A stretch of DNA of 64,000 bases, taken from the NCBI GenBank assembly GCA_022647565.1, contig JALCLA010000004.1, positions 1 to 64,000 of the forward strand, read 5' to 3'. Made by a program: the position numbers and the translations under genes. This document shows positions 33,632 through 41,917 of the stretch, piece after piece; positions within the stretch are counted from its first letter, which is position 1; every line of letters starts with the position of its first letter. The notes beneath the pieces are model-generated. The model made no database searches. It was given only the letters and a program-made list of their open reading frames with translations, and was not told the DNA's origin. The stretch comes from Chiayiivirga sp. GTDB lineage: Bacteria > Pseudomonadota > Gammaproteobacteria > Xanthomonadales > Xanthomonadaceae.

Positions 33632-36600
33632 ATGCGCACTCCTTTCGCCATGCGATTCGCCCCGCTGCTGCTCGCGCTCGCCCTGCCCTACGCGGCGCAG
33701 GCCGAGGAAGAAGAAGCCATCGAGCGCGACTACCGCAGCGCCCCGGCCGCGCCATCCTTCCAGACCACACAGGAAGCCGACGCCAAGAGCGCCGGCTGCA
33801 TCAGCTGCCACAGCGCCAGCGACCAGAAGACCATGCACCGCACCCCCGCGGTGATCCTGGGCTGCACCGACTGCCACGGCGGCAATTCGCAGGTGATGGC
33901 ACCGGCGGGCGAAGCCTACATGGCACCGCGGCACGGCGGTGCGACTCATGGCACCCGTTCCGGTCATGGCGACGATCATCACGGCGACAAGTCGCACGGC
34001 TGGAGCGCCGACTACCAGGCCACGATGGATGCCGCGCACGTATTGCCGCGCTACCCGCACCATTTCCACGGCAGCGCCAACCCGGAAGGTTCCTACGCCG
34101 ATCTCAACAAGGAAGCCCCGGAGTTCGTGCGCTTCATCAACCCGGGCGACCTGCGCGTGGCGCGCGAAGCCTGCGGCGCCTGCCACCTTCCGATCATCCA
34201 GGCCTCCGAGCGCAGCCTGATGGCCACCAGCGCCATGCTCTGGGGCGGTGCCTCGTACAACAACGGCATCCTGCCCTTCAAGCGTTACATTCTGGGCGAG
34301 TCGTATTCGCGCGAGAGCGAGGGCGGCACGATCAAGTCCTCGATCGAGGTCACGCCCGAGATGAGCAAGCGCGGCGTACTGCCGCAACTGTTTCCGCTGC
34401 CGACCTGGGAATCGGTGCCCCCGGCCGACATCTTCCGCGTGTTCGAACGCGGCGGTCGCAACATCAACTCCACCTTCGCCGAGGTCGGCCTGCCGAACTC
34501 GCTCGGGCAGATCCAGCGGCTGGAAGAGCCCGGCCGCCCGGACATCAAACAGTCCAACCGCGGTGCCGGCACTGGCGCGCGCATCGCCGTGCCGGTGATC
34601 AACATCACCAAGACGCGACTCAACGATCCGCACCTGTGGTTCCTCGGCACCAACGACAACCCGGGCGACTTCCGCAGTTCCGGTTGCACCGCGTGTCACG
34701 TGGTCTATGCCAACGACCGCGATCCGCGCCATTCGGCCATCTACGCGCAATTCGGCAATTTCGGCCAATCGCAACAGGCCGATCCCACCATCCCGATGGG
34801 CGTGAAGGGCCACCCGCTCAAGCACGAATTCACCCGCCAGATTCCCACCTCGCAGTGCATGATCTGCCACATGCACCAGCCGAACATGTTCATCAACACC
34901 ATGCTCGGCTACATCATGTGGGATTACGAATCGGACGCGCCCTCGATGTGGCCGGCGGAACAGCGCTATCCGTCGAACGACGAGATGCGCAAGATCCTCG
35001 ACCGCAACCCGGAAGAAGCCTCGATCCGCGGCAAGTGGTCGGACCTGGAGTTCCTCAAGGACGTGTCGCTGCTCAATCCCACGCTTAAGGACACCCAGTT
35101 CGCCGACTACCACGGACACGGCTGGAACTTCCGCGCCATCTTCAAGCGTGATCGCAAGGGCAACCTGCTCGACAAGGAAGGGGCGCAAGTCGCATCGGAC
35201 GACCCGAAGAAGTTCGAGAAGGCAGTACACCTGTCGAGCGTGCACGTCGACGTCGGGATGCAGTGCGTGGATTGCCATTTCAGCCAGGACGCGCATGGCA
35301 ACGGCCATGTCGTCGGCGAGGTGATGGCCGGGGTCGAAATCCAGTGCCAGGACTGCCACGGCACCGCCGATGCCTACCCGTCCCTGCGCACTACCGGGCC
35401 GATGGCATCCAAGACCGGCCGAAACCTCAAGCTGATCCGCAATCCGGATGGCAAGAAGCGCTTCGAGTGGATCAACGGCGAACTGATCCAGCGTTCGGCC
35501 GTCACGCCGGACCTTGAATGGAAGATTTCGCTGGTGAAGGACACGGCAACGCCCACGTCACCCGCCTACAACGCCAAGGCCACCCGCGCCCACACCGTCT
35601 CGAAGGACACCAGCACCCTCGCCTTCGGCGCCGACGTGCCGAAGGAGCAGCGCGCGCACTCCGAGGACAAGATGCTGTGCTACACCTGCCACACCTCGTG
35701 GACCACTAGCTGTGGCGGCTGCCACCTGCCGATCCAGGCCAACTGGAAGACCAAGAAGAACCACTACGAACCCAAGTACACCCGCAACTACGCCACCTAC
35801 AATCCGCAGGTGACGCGCGACGACATGTTCCAGCTCGGCATCCACGGCGAGATCAAGGATCACAAGATCGCGCCGGTGCGTTCCAGTTCCGCGCTGATCC
35901 TGTCGTCCACCAACGCCAATCGCGAACGCATCTACATCCAGCAGCCGCCGGTGGCCGCGTCCGGTTTCAGCTCGCAGGCCTTCGCCCCGCACTACCCGCA
36001 CACCGAACGCCGCACCGAAACCAAGACCTGTACCGATTGCCATCTGTCCAGGGACAACGACAACAACGCGATCATGGCGCAACTCATGCTGCAGGGGACG
36101 AAGTTCGTCGATTTCGTCGGCTTCAACGCCTGGGTCGGCGGCGCGGGCGAAATTGATGCCGTGCGCGTCACCGAATGGGAAGAGCCGCAGGCGGTGGTGG
36201 GTTCCTACCTGCATCGCTACGCGTATCCCGACTGGTACGCCGAGCACGAGAAGAACGGCCGCGTGCTGCAGGAAGGTTATTCGCACAAGACCGGCACCGC
36301 GTCCTGCCTGCAGCTGCGCGGCGAATACCTGTACGTGGCGGAAGGCGAGAAAGGCACGCGCGTCTACGACGTGGCCTCGATCGCGAACAAGGGCGTCTCG
36401 CAGCGCATCATCACCGCTCCCTTCTCCAAGCTCGGTCAGGACACCCGCATTGCGTCGAGCAACGCCACCTGCGTGGTGCTGCCCACCACGCAGCCGGTGG
36501 CCCCGGCCAAGAACGAGGGCGACCTGATGCGCAAGGTCAACCTCGAACAGCCGATGCATGCGATCTACAACTACGCCTTCATCACCGATGCCGCCGAAGG

Positions 36601-37525
36601 CCTGATCCTGACCAACGTCAACACGCTGCAGGATGGCGAACCGCGCAACAACTTCCTCGAGCGCGCCCTGACCTGGAACGAAGGCGGCGTCTTGAACGGC
36701 GCGCGCCACCTGTCGATCGCGGGCAACTGGTTCTACATCGCGGCCGATGCCGGTCTGGTCGTGCTCGACATGACCGATCCGCTCAAGCCGCGCCATGCCA
36801 CCACCCTGGCCCTGCCCGACGTGCGCGCCAGCCAGCGCCAATTCCGCTATCTGTTCGTGACCACGCGCGACGGCCTGCAGACCGTGGACGTCACCGACCC
36901 GGAACACCCGCGCGTGCTCGATGGTTCTCTGGTGCCGCTCAAGAACGCACGCAAGCTGCACCTCGCCCGCACGTTTGCCTACGTGGCCAACGGGGCCGAG
37001 GGCCTTGCCATCGTCGACATCACCAAGCCCGAGGCCCCGGCGCTGTACCAGATGTTCAACGCCGATGGTGGGCTGGTCGATGTGCATGACGTGGCGGTCG
37101 GCTCGACCAACGCCTCGCTGTTCGCCTACGTGGCCGACGGCGCGGGCGGCTTGAAGGTGGTGCAACTGTTCTCCCCGGAGACCCAGCCCAACTTCTACGG
37201 TTTCAGCCCCGACGTGAAGCCGGTGCTGATCGCAAGCTACCCCACCGGAAAGGCGGCGCTGTCGGTATCGCGCGGGCTGGAACGCGACCGCGCGGTGGAC
37301 GAAACCGGCGGGCAGATCGCCGTACTCGGTCGTGTCGGCTCGCGGCCCTTCACCCAGGATGAAATGAAGAAGCTCTACCTCGATGCAAACGGCAAACCGT
37401 GGTTCGTCGACGATCAGGTCGAGGGTGCGAAAGGCATCGCCACCGAACCGCAACCCTGGAAACCGAATACGCCGTGGGAGCGACAACCCGCGGCGCATGC
37501 GAGCGACGCGCCCCCACCGCACTGA
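33632..37525 (+). CDS. Exported decaheme cytochrome c with LVIVD-type beta-propeller
   Basis: 1297 residues. A Sec signal peptide (FAPLLLALALPYAAQA) is followed by ten CxxCH heme sites between residues ~56 and ~800 (CISCH, CTDCH, CGACH, CTACH, CMICH, CVDCH, CQDCH, CYTCH, CGGCH, CTDCH) and a His-rich stretch near 105-150. Residues ~890-1200 carry LVIVD-type repeats (GEYLYVAEGEKGTRVYDVAS; TFAYVANGAEGLAIVDITKP), expected to fold as a beta-propeller. I place it at the cell surface or in the periplasm as terminal reductase or electron acceptor; its substrate is unknown. The ATG at 33632 is chosen over earlier in-frame starts because it begins the signal peptide. Confidence 0.88.
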   Translation: MRTPFAMRFAPLLLALALPYAAQAEEEEAIERDYRSAPAAPSFQTTQEADAKSAGCISCHSASDQKTMHRTPAVILGCTDCHGGNSQVMAPAGEAYMAPRHGGATHGTRSGHGDDHHGDKSHGWSADYQATMDAAHVLPRYPHHFHGSANPEGSYADLNKEAPEFVRFINPGDLRVAREACGACHLPIIQASERSLMATSAMLWGGASYNNGILPFKRYILGESYSRESEGGTIKSSIEVTPEMSKRGVLPQLFPLPTWESVPPADIFRVFERGGRNINSTFAEVGLPNSLGQIQRLEEPGRPDIKQSNRGAGTGARIAVPVINITKTRLNDPHLWFLGTNDNPGDFRSSGCTACHVVYANDRDPRHSAIYAQFGNFGQSQQADPTIPMGVKGHPLKHEFTRQIPTSQCMICHMHQPNMFINTMLGYIMWDYESDAPSMWPAEQRYPSNDEMRKILDRNPEEASIRGKWSDLEFLKDVSLLNPTLKDTQFADYHGHGWNFRAIFKRDRKGNLLDKEGAQVASDDPKKFEKAVHLSSVHVDVGMQCVDCHFSQDAHGNGHVVGEVMAGVEIQCQDCHGTADAYPSLRTTGPMASKTGRNLKLIRNPDGKKRFEWINGELIQRSAVTPDLEWKISLVKDTATPTSPAYNAKATRAHTVSKDTSTLAFGADVPKEQRAHSEDKMLCYTCHTSWTTSCGGCHLPIQANWKTKKNHYEPKYTRNYATYNPQVTRDDMFQLGIHGEIKDHKIAPVRSSSALILSSTNANRERIYIQQPPVAASGFSSQAFAPHYPHTERRTETKTCTDCHLSRDNDNNAIMAQLMLQGTKFVDFVGFNAWVGGAGEIDAVRVTEWEEPQAVVGSYLHRYAYPDWYAEHEKNGRVLQEGYSHKTGTASCLQLRGEYLYVAEGEKGTRVYDVASIANKGVSQRIITAPFSKLGQDTRIASSNATCVVLPTTQPVAPAKNEGDLMRKVNLEQPMHAIYNYAFITDAAEGLILTNVNTLQDGEPRNNFLERALTWNEGGVLNGARHLSIAGNWFYIAADAGLVVLDMTDPLKPRHATTLALPDVRASQRQFRYLFVTTRDGLQTVDVTDPEHPRVLDGSLVPLKNARKLHLARTFAYVANGAEGLAIVDITKPEAPALYQMFNADGGLVDVHDVAVGSTNASLFAYVADGAGGLKVVQLFSPETQPNFYGFSPDVKPVLIASYPTGKAALSVSRGLERDRAVDETGGQIAVLGRVGSRPFTQDEMKKLYLDANGKPWFVDDQVEGAKGIATEPQPWKPNTPWERQPAAHASDAPPPH

Positions 37526-37529
37526 TGCA

Positions 37530-37562
37530 AACGAGGCCGGGATTTCCCGGCCTCGTTGTTTT
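37530..37562 (+). terminator. Rho-independent terminator of the electron-transfer locus
   Basis: A perfect 13-bp stem (AACGAGGCCGGGA / TCCCGGCCTCGTT) with a 2-nt gap between the arms, followed by GTTTT. It lies 5 bp after the last stop codon and marks the 3' end of the locus. Confidence 0.92.
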
Positions 37563-37622
37563 CCGGCCCGGCGATCGAGTCGCGCATGACGCAGCGCACA
37601 AACAATCAATTGAAACATACGT

Positions 37623-37651
37623 TTGACACGTGACCTAGCTCACGGTAATTT
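37623..37651 (+). promoter_or_regulatory. Promoter of the secreted hydrolase with CRP-like palindrome in the spacer
   Basis: TTGACA at 37623-37628, a 17-bp spacer, then TAATTT at 37646-37651. The spacer is filled by CGTGA-CCTAGC-TCACG (37629-37644), close to the CRP/Clp consensus TGTGA-N6-TCACA. A protein bound there would lie between the two boxes and most likely repress. The GTG start lies about 75 bp downstream. Confidence 0.6.
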
Positions 37652-37726
37652 CCGCCGCGTCGGTCAGGGGGCTTCGGATCGGCCAGCCATCACCCACCAT
37701 CGCACCGCTCTCTGGGGAGGGATCAC

Positions 37727-38689
37727 GTGCAAACCCTACTTGCCAGTCTCGTACTGGGTCTCGCGGCCGCGCCCGCGCTCGCCGCCTCGTCCGTTCCGGC
37801 CTTCGACTCTTCCGATTCGATGCCCGGAGCCATCACCACGCTTGAAGCCCATGCCGACCTGAAAGCCGTGCAGCGCGCCTTGTCCAAGGCCAGCGCCAGC
37901 ACTGGCGTCGCCTTCGTGCATGGCACCGGCAAGCAGACCGCGGCCTACTCGTCCTACTGGACCGTCGCGATGGTGGACTCCGTCCGCCGCGGCCTGCCCA
38001 ACGTCAACAATTGGGTGGCGATCAACTGCGACTTCACCCAGTACATGTGGAACTCGCAGGCTGCGGGCTGTCTCGCAGGCCAGTTGCAGAGCTTCATCGC
38101 CACCAAGGGCATCACCGATCTGGTCGTGATCACGCATTCCAACGGCGGCAACGTGATGCGCTGGATCCTGTCGAATCCCACCTACGACAGCCGTTACCCC
38201 GGCATCGTCTCGAAGATCCGCTGGGTCAACGCCCTGGCGCCCTCGTCGGCCGGTACGCCGCTCGCCGACGCGGTGATGGCCGGCAACGTGTTCGAATCGG
38301 CCCTCGGGTGGCTGCTCGGGTACAAGAACGATGCCGTGCGCCAGCAGCAGGTGAGCTGGATGGCGCAATACAACGCCAACAACCTGTATGGCACCAGCGG
38401 ACGCCCGGCGCTGCCCAAGGGCTTCTGGACCGTGGTCGGCACCGATGTCGCCTCCGCCCCGTGGAGCTCGCAGGCCTATTGCGCCGGCTACACCCAGAGC
38501 GTCGGTCTGGAAGTGACGCAGAACTGGCTCGCCTCGTGTTCGGACGGATTCCTCAACTGCTCCAGCCAGGAAGCCGCCGGCACGCGCTGGTTCCGCGACA
38601 CCACCCGCACCGGCGGGAACGTCCTCAACCACAACCAGAGCCGGCGCGATTGCTTCGGCCTGGATGTGATCTTGCGCAACGACCTGTGA
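37727..38689 (+). CDS. Secreted lipase-like alpha/beta hydrolase
   Basis: 320 residues. Signal peptide MQTLLASLVLGLAAAPALAA with cleavage near ALA-AS. The core starts GVAFVHGTGKQTAAY (oxyanion region), and the nucleophile Ser138 lies in VVITHSNGGNVMRW, a variant of the GxSxG elbow with Thr in place of the first Gly. Several Cys pairs fit an exported enzyme. It resembles secreted lipases or esterases; the substrate is unknown. The GTG start has GGGGAGGG 5 nt upstream. The following exported protein begins 10 bp later. Confidence 0.8.
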   Translation: MQTLLASLVLGLAAAPALAASSVPAFDSSDSMPGAITTLEAHADLKAVQRALSKASASTGVAFVHGTGKQTAAYSSYWTVAMVDSVRRGLPNVNNWVAINCDFTQYMWNSQAAGCLAGQLQSFIATKGITDLVVITHSNGGNVMRWILSNPTYDSRYPGIVSKIRWVNALAPSSAGTPLADAVMAGNVFESALGWLLGYKNDAVRQQQVSWMAQYNANNLYGTSGRPALPKGFWTVVGTDVASAPWSSQAYCAGYTQSVGLEVTQNWLASCSDGFLNCSSQEAAGTRWFRDTTRTGGNVLNHNQSRRDCFGLDVILRNDL

Positions 38690-38699
38690 GGAGCCCGAC

Positions 38700-39923
38700 A
38701 TGACCACCATCCGCACAACCTCGTTGCTCCTTGCGTTCGCGATGGCACCGTTTGCGGCGCAGGCCGGATCGCTGAACCTGTTGCCGGCGACCGAAGGCGA
38801 TCAGATCCCGACGCGCCTGTTTGCCAGCAAGCAGGCCGCGCCCGCTGACCTTGACCGTGTGCCGGCACGCATCTCGTGGGCGCTGGACCCCAACCAGTCC
38901 ATCGAGAAGAGCAGCCCCCATTTGGCCGAGAGCCGCGAATACTGGAAACGCGTCAAGGCCGAACAGCTCGCTGCCGGCGTCACGATCCACACCAGCGCCG
39001 AGGGGGCGGTGCTGCGGCTCAGCCCGCTTGCCGCCACGACCAAGCGCTTCCTCGATCCGCAGGCCCTGGAAATTCGCTATGCCGGGCGCCGCTTGCGTGG
39101 CTCCGCGGCGATCGAGCAGCTGGCCGACGCGGCCCAACTCAAGGCGTCCGGACTCGGCTTTCCCGAGCACAGCATTGCCTTCCGCCTGAAGCCCGAGCTC
39201 GGCGCAGGCGACTTCGAACTGGCCCTGCCCCATGCCGGTGGAGACGTGCTTCTGCATGTGTTCGAGCCCAGGAGCCAGGAGCGCCTGCACCTCAGCACCG
39301 CACGCGCCGTGGTGTTGCAAGGCGAGGAACTGGCGGTGAACGCGCGCTTCGACTCGGCCCAGGGCAAACGTCTGGGCGAACTGGTCGGCACGATCGCCGC
39401 ACCCAATGGCCAACTGTTCGACCTGCGCTTTGATCCACAAGCCGACGGCACCTGGCAAGCCAAGGCACGGATCGACGCTGCCGCTGGCCGCGGCGAAGGA
39501 TTGTGGGAAGTCCATGCCACGGGCCTGAGTCGCGACGGCTCGGTGCAGCGCGACATCCGCACGGCCTTCGACGCCGTCACGCCTGGCGCCAGGCTGCTCG
39601 GGCGCACCGATGTGGCCTTCGCCAAGGATGGCGCGTTGCGCATTGCACTGCCGATTGCCGTCGCCAGCGCCAGCCGCTACAACGTGTCTGCCCTGCTTTA
39701 TGGCAGCAACGCCCAAGGGCAGATGCGACCGCTTGCCATCGCGCACAGTGCCGTCTGGGCCGAACCGGGCGAAACCAGCGTGAGCCTGGCGTTCGACCCC
39801 GACCTGCTCGCCCAGGGCGGACTCGGCGCTCCCTACGAACTGCGCCAGCTGGAGCTGACCGACTTCGCGACGCGCAGCGCCGTGGAAAGCCGGGCACGCG
39901 CGCTGCGCTTCGATCCGAACTGA
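38700..39923 (+). CDS. Exported protein of unknown function (DUF4785-like)
   Basis: 407 residues. A signal peptide (TSLLLAFAMAPFAAQAG) leads a beta-rich protein with no enzyme motif. It resembles a group of xanthomonad exported proteins that I believe are filed under DUF4785, a call I cannot verify. Co-transcribed with the hydrolase (10 bp) and ended by a strong terminator, so it may be a partner, for example a chaperone or inhibitor of the hydrolase. Confidence 0.65.
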   Translation: MTTIRTTSLLLAFAMAPFAAQAGSLNLLPATEGDQIPTRLFASKQAAPADLDRVPARISWALDPNQSIEKSSPHLAESREYWKRVKAEQLAAGVTIHTSAEGAVLRLSPLAATTKRFLDPQALEIRYAGRRLRGSAAIEQLADAAQLKASGLGFPEHSIAFRLKPELGAGDFELALPHAGGDVLLHVFEPRSQERLHLSTARAVVLQGEELAVNARFDSAQGKRLGELVGTIAAPNGQLFDLRFDPQADGTWQAKARIDAAAGRGEGLWEVHATGLSRDGSVQRDIRTAFDAVTPGARLLGRTDVAFAKDGALRIALPIAVASASRYNVSALLYGSNAQGQMRPLAIAHSAVWAEPGETSVSLAFDPDLLAQGGLGAPYELRQLELTDFATRSAVESRARALRFDPN

Positions 39924-39943
39924 CCTGATTCTTCGTTCCACCC

Positions 39944-39980
39944 GGAAAGCAGCGGCCCGCGCCGCTGCTTTCCGCTTTCT
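39944..39980 (+). terminator. Rho-independent terminator
   Basis: A 12-bp perfect stem (GGAAAGCAGCGG / CCGCTGCTTTCC, 6-nt loop) followed by GCTTTCT, 20 bp after the stop codon of the DUF4785-like gene. Confidence 0.85.
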
Positions 39981-40040
39981 GCGGGTGTTTCCGGCGACTG
40001 GCCGCACGACAGGCGGCGGCATGACTTCCGGGTCAGTGAG

Positions 40041-40062
40041 CTATACAGAACGCCTTGTATAG
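40041..40062. promoter_or_regulatory. Probable TetR operator upstream of the efflux operon
   Basis: CTATACA-N8-TGTATAG, perfect 7-bp inverted arms, 9 bp before the ATG of the TetR gene. Its place suggests autoregulation of the whole tetR-efflux operon. A -10-like TATAGT overlaps the right arm. Confidence 0.7.
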
Positions 40063-40071
40063 TTACGCCCC

Positions 40072-40650
40072 ATGACCCGCCCTCCCAAAGCCCGCGACCA
40101 GGTGCTGGACGCCGCCCGCCGCATCGTTGCCACGCGCGGGGCCGGTCACCTCACTTTCGAGGAACTCGCGGCCGAGAGCGGCATCACGCGCGGCGGCATC
40201 ACCTATCACTTTCCCACCAAGCAGGACCTGCTCAAAGGCCTGATCGAAGCCGACATCCTCGACTGGGACAAGGCTTCCGAAGCCCTCGAAGCCGAGTGTC
40301 CCTGCCCCCGGCTCGCGGCGTACATCGGTCAGGTGCGCTGCAATCTGGATGCCACCGACGCCGGCTATCGGCGCTATGTCAGCGGTCTGATGAGCGCGGC
40401 CATGGTTGATCCCGGCCTGCTCGATCCGATCCGTGACTACCAGAAGCGCAAGTACTCCGACTGGGTCTGGGATGACCAGAATCTGATGCGCTACATGCTG
40501 CTGCTCGCCGCCGAAGGCGTGTTCTGGCAGGACTTCTTCGACCTCAATCCCTTGCCGCCCGAGGTCCGCGCCCGTGTGCGCGAGCTGATCGAGCGTCTTG
40601 CCATGCACCCCGATCCCAAGCCCGCGCCCGCGCCCGCGCGCGAGGGCTGA
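40072..40650 (+). CDS. TetR/AcrR-family repressor of the efflux operon
   Basis: 192 residues. The N-terminal helix-turn-helix (ILDAARRIV-type start: VLDAARRIVATRGAGHLTFE, then GITRGGITYHFPTKQDLL) is typical of TetR regulators; the rest is the helical ligand-binding dimer domain. The C-terminus is Pro/Ala-rich. It is the first gene of a four-gene operon with the RND pump (34 bp gap), and a palindrome lies in its promoter. Unlike most such repressors it is transcribed in the same direction as the pump. Confidence 0.9.
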   Translation: MTRPPKARDQVLDAARRIVATRGAGHLTFEELAAESGITRGGITYHFPTKQDLLKGLIEADILDWDKASEALEAECPCPRLAAYIGQVRCNLDATDAGYRRYVSGLMSAAMVDPGLLDPIRDYQKRKYSDWVWDDQNLMRYMLLLAAEGVFWQDFFDLNPLPPEVRARVRELIERLAMHPDPKPAPAPAREG

Positions 40651-40684
40651 CCTCATCCCCGACCTCTTGCTCCCAGGACCTTCC

Positions 40685-41914
40685 ATGTCGCACCTGCACC
40701 GGACGCCACTGCTTGCTCGCCTTCTTCGCATCCTGCCGCTTGCCCTCGGCATCGCGTGGCTCGCCGCCTGCAGCGGCAATGGCGGCGACGCTGCGCAACA
40801 CCAGATGCCGCCACAGGACGTGTCGGTCGCGGGCGTGGTTTCGCGGGAAGTGAAGGACTGGGACGAGTACAGCGGCCGCATCGAAGCGGTGGACGCGGTG
40901 GAGCTGCGGCCGCGCGTGACCGGCTATCTGGCGTCCACGCACTTCGAAGAAGGCAGCCGGGTCAGCAAGGGCGAACTGCTTTTCAGCATCGATGACCGCG
41001 AATACCGTGCCGCGGTGGCGGCCGCACGCGCCGATGTTGCCCGGGCCGTGGCTCGCGTCGACATGGCCACGAACGAACTCAAGCGCAGCGAAGCCCTGAT
41101 CGCGGCACGAGCCGTCTCGCAGGGCGAACTCGACGGCCGGCGCGGGGAGATGGCGCAGGCCGAGGCCGACCGACTGGCGGCGCACGCGCGCTTGCAACAG
41201 GCCGAGCTCAATCTGGGCTTCACCCGCATCACCGCTCCGATCGCAGGTCGCATCGGCGCGGCCCGCGTGAAACCGGGCAACCTGGTCGCAGCCGGAGAGA
41301 CCCTGCTTTCCACCCTCGTATCGATGGACCCGATCCACGTGGTGTTCGACGGCGACGAACGTACCTACCTGCGCTACCAGGAAATGGGGCGCCGCGGCGA
41401 GCGCGAAAGCTCGCGCGAAAGCAACACCCCGGTCGAGGTGGCGCTGTCGAACGAAGCCACGTTTTCGCACCAGGGCCAGATGGATTTCGTCGACAACACG
41501 ATCAATCCGGCCACCGGCACGATCCGCGGTCGCGCCGTGCTGCCCAACCCCGACGGGATCTTCACGCCCGGACTGTTTGCACGCGTGCGCGTGATGGGCG
41601 CGCAGCCGCGCCTGGCCCTGCTGATCCACGACCAGGCCGTGCTCACCGACCAGGATCGCAAGTACGTGTGGGCCATTGCGGAAGGCAATACCGCGCAGCG
41701 CAAGGACGTGGTGCTGGGCGAACAGGTGGACGGCCTGCGCGTGGTCGAATCCGGCCTCGCGGCGACGGATCGGATCGTGGTCAACGGCGTGCGCAAGATC
41801 TTCTTCCCGGGGCAGCCGCTCGCCCCGCGCGAGGTGCCGATGGACGCACCGCTGACGCCGGCACCCACGACCGATGCCACGCCGGCACCGGCCTCCGCTG
41901 CCCCCGAGGCCTGA
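40685..41914 (+). CDS. RND efflux periplasmic adaptor lipoprotein (MexE-like)
   Basis: 409 residues. A lipoprotein signal ends at LAAC (Cys29). The membrane-fusion protein parts follow in order: lipoyl half (GYLASTHFEEGSRVSKGELLF, split), a coiled-coil hairpin (about 105-175), second lipoyl half (TRITAPIAGRIGAARVKPGNL) and beta-barrel domains. It links the inner-membrane pump to the outer-membrane channel. It lies 3 bp before the pump gene; the in-frame extension upstream overlaps tetR and is rejected. Confidence 0.92.
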   Translation: MSHLHRTPLLARLLRILPLALGIAWLAACSGNGGDAAQHQMPPQDVSVAGVVSREVKDWDEYSGRIEAVDAVELRPRVTGYLASTHFEEGSRVSKGELLFSIDDREYRAAVAAARADVARAVARVDMATNELKRSEALIAARAVSQGELDGRRGEMAQAEADRLAAHARLQQAELNLGFTRITAPIAGRIGAARVKPGNLVAAGETLLSTLVSMDPIHVVFDGDERTYLRYQEMGRRGERESSRESNTPVEVALSNEATFSHQGQMDFVDNTINPATGTIRGRAVLPNPDGIFTPGLFARVRVMGAQPRLALLIHDQAVLTDQDRKYVWAIAEGNTAQRKDVVLGEQVDGLRVVESGLAATDRIVVNGVRKIFFPGQPLAPREVPMDAPLTPAPTTDATPAPASAAPEA

Positions 41915-41917
41915 GCC

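Noticed and set aside
37727..39923. Hydrolase pair as part of the electron-transfer locus
   Set aside because: A strong terminator and a separate promoter lie between them, and neither protein has redox motifs.
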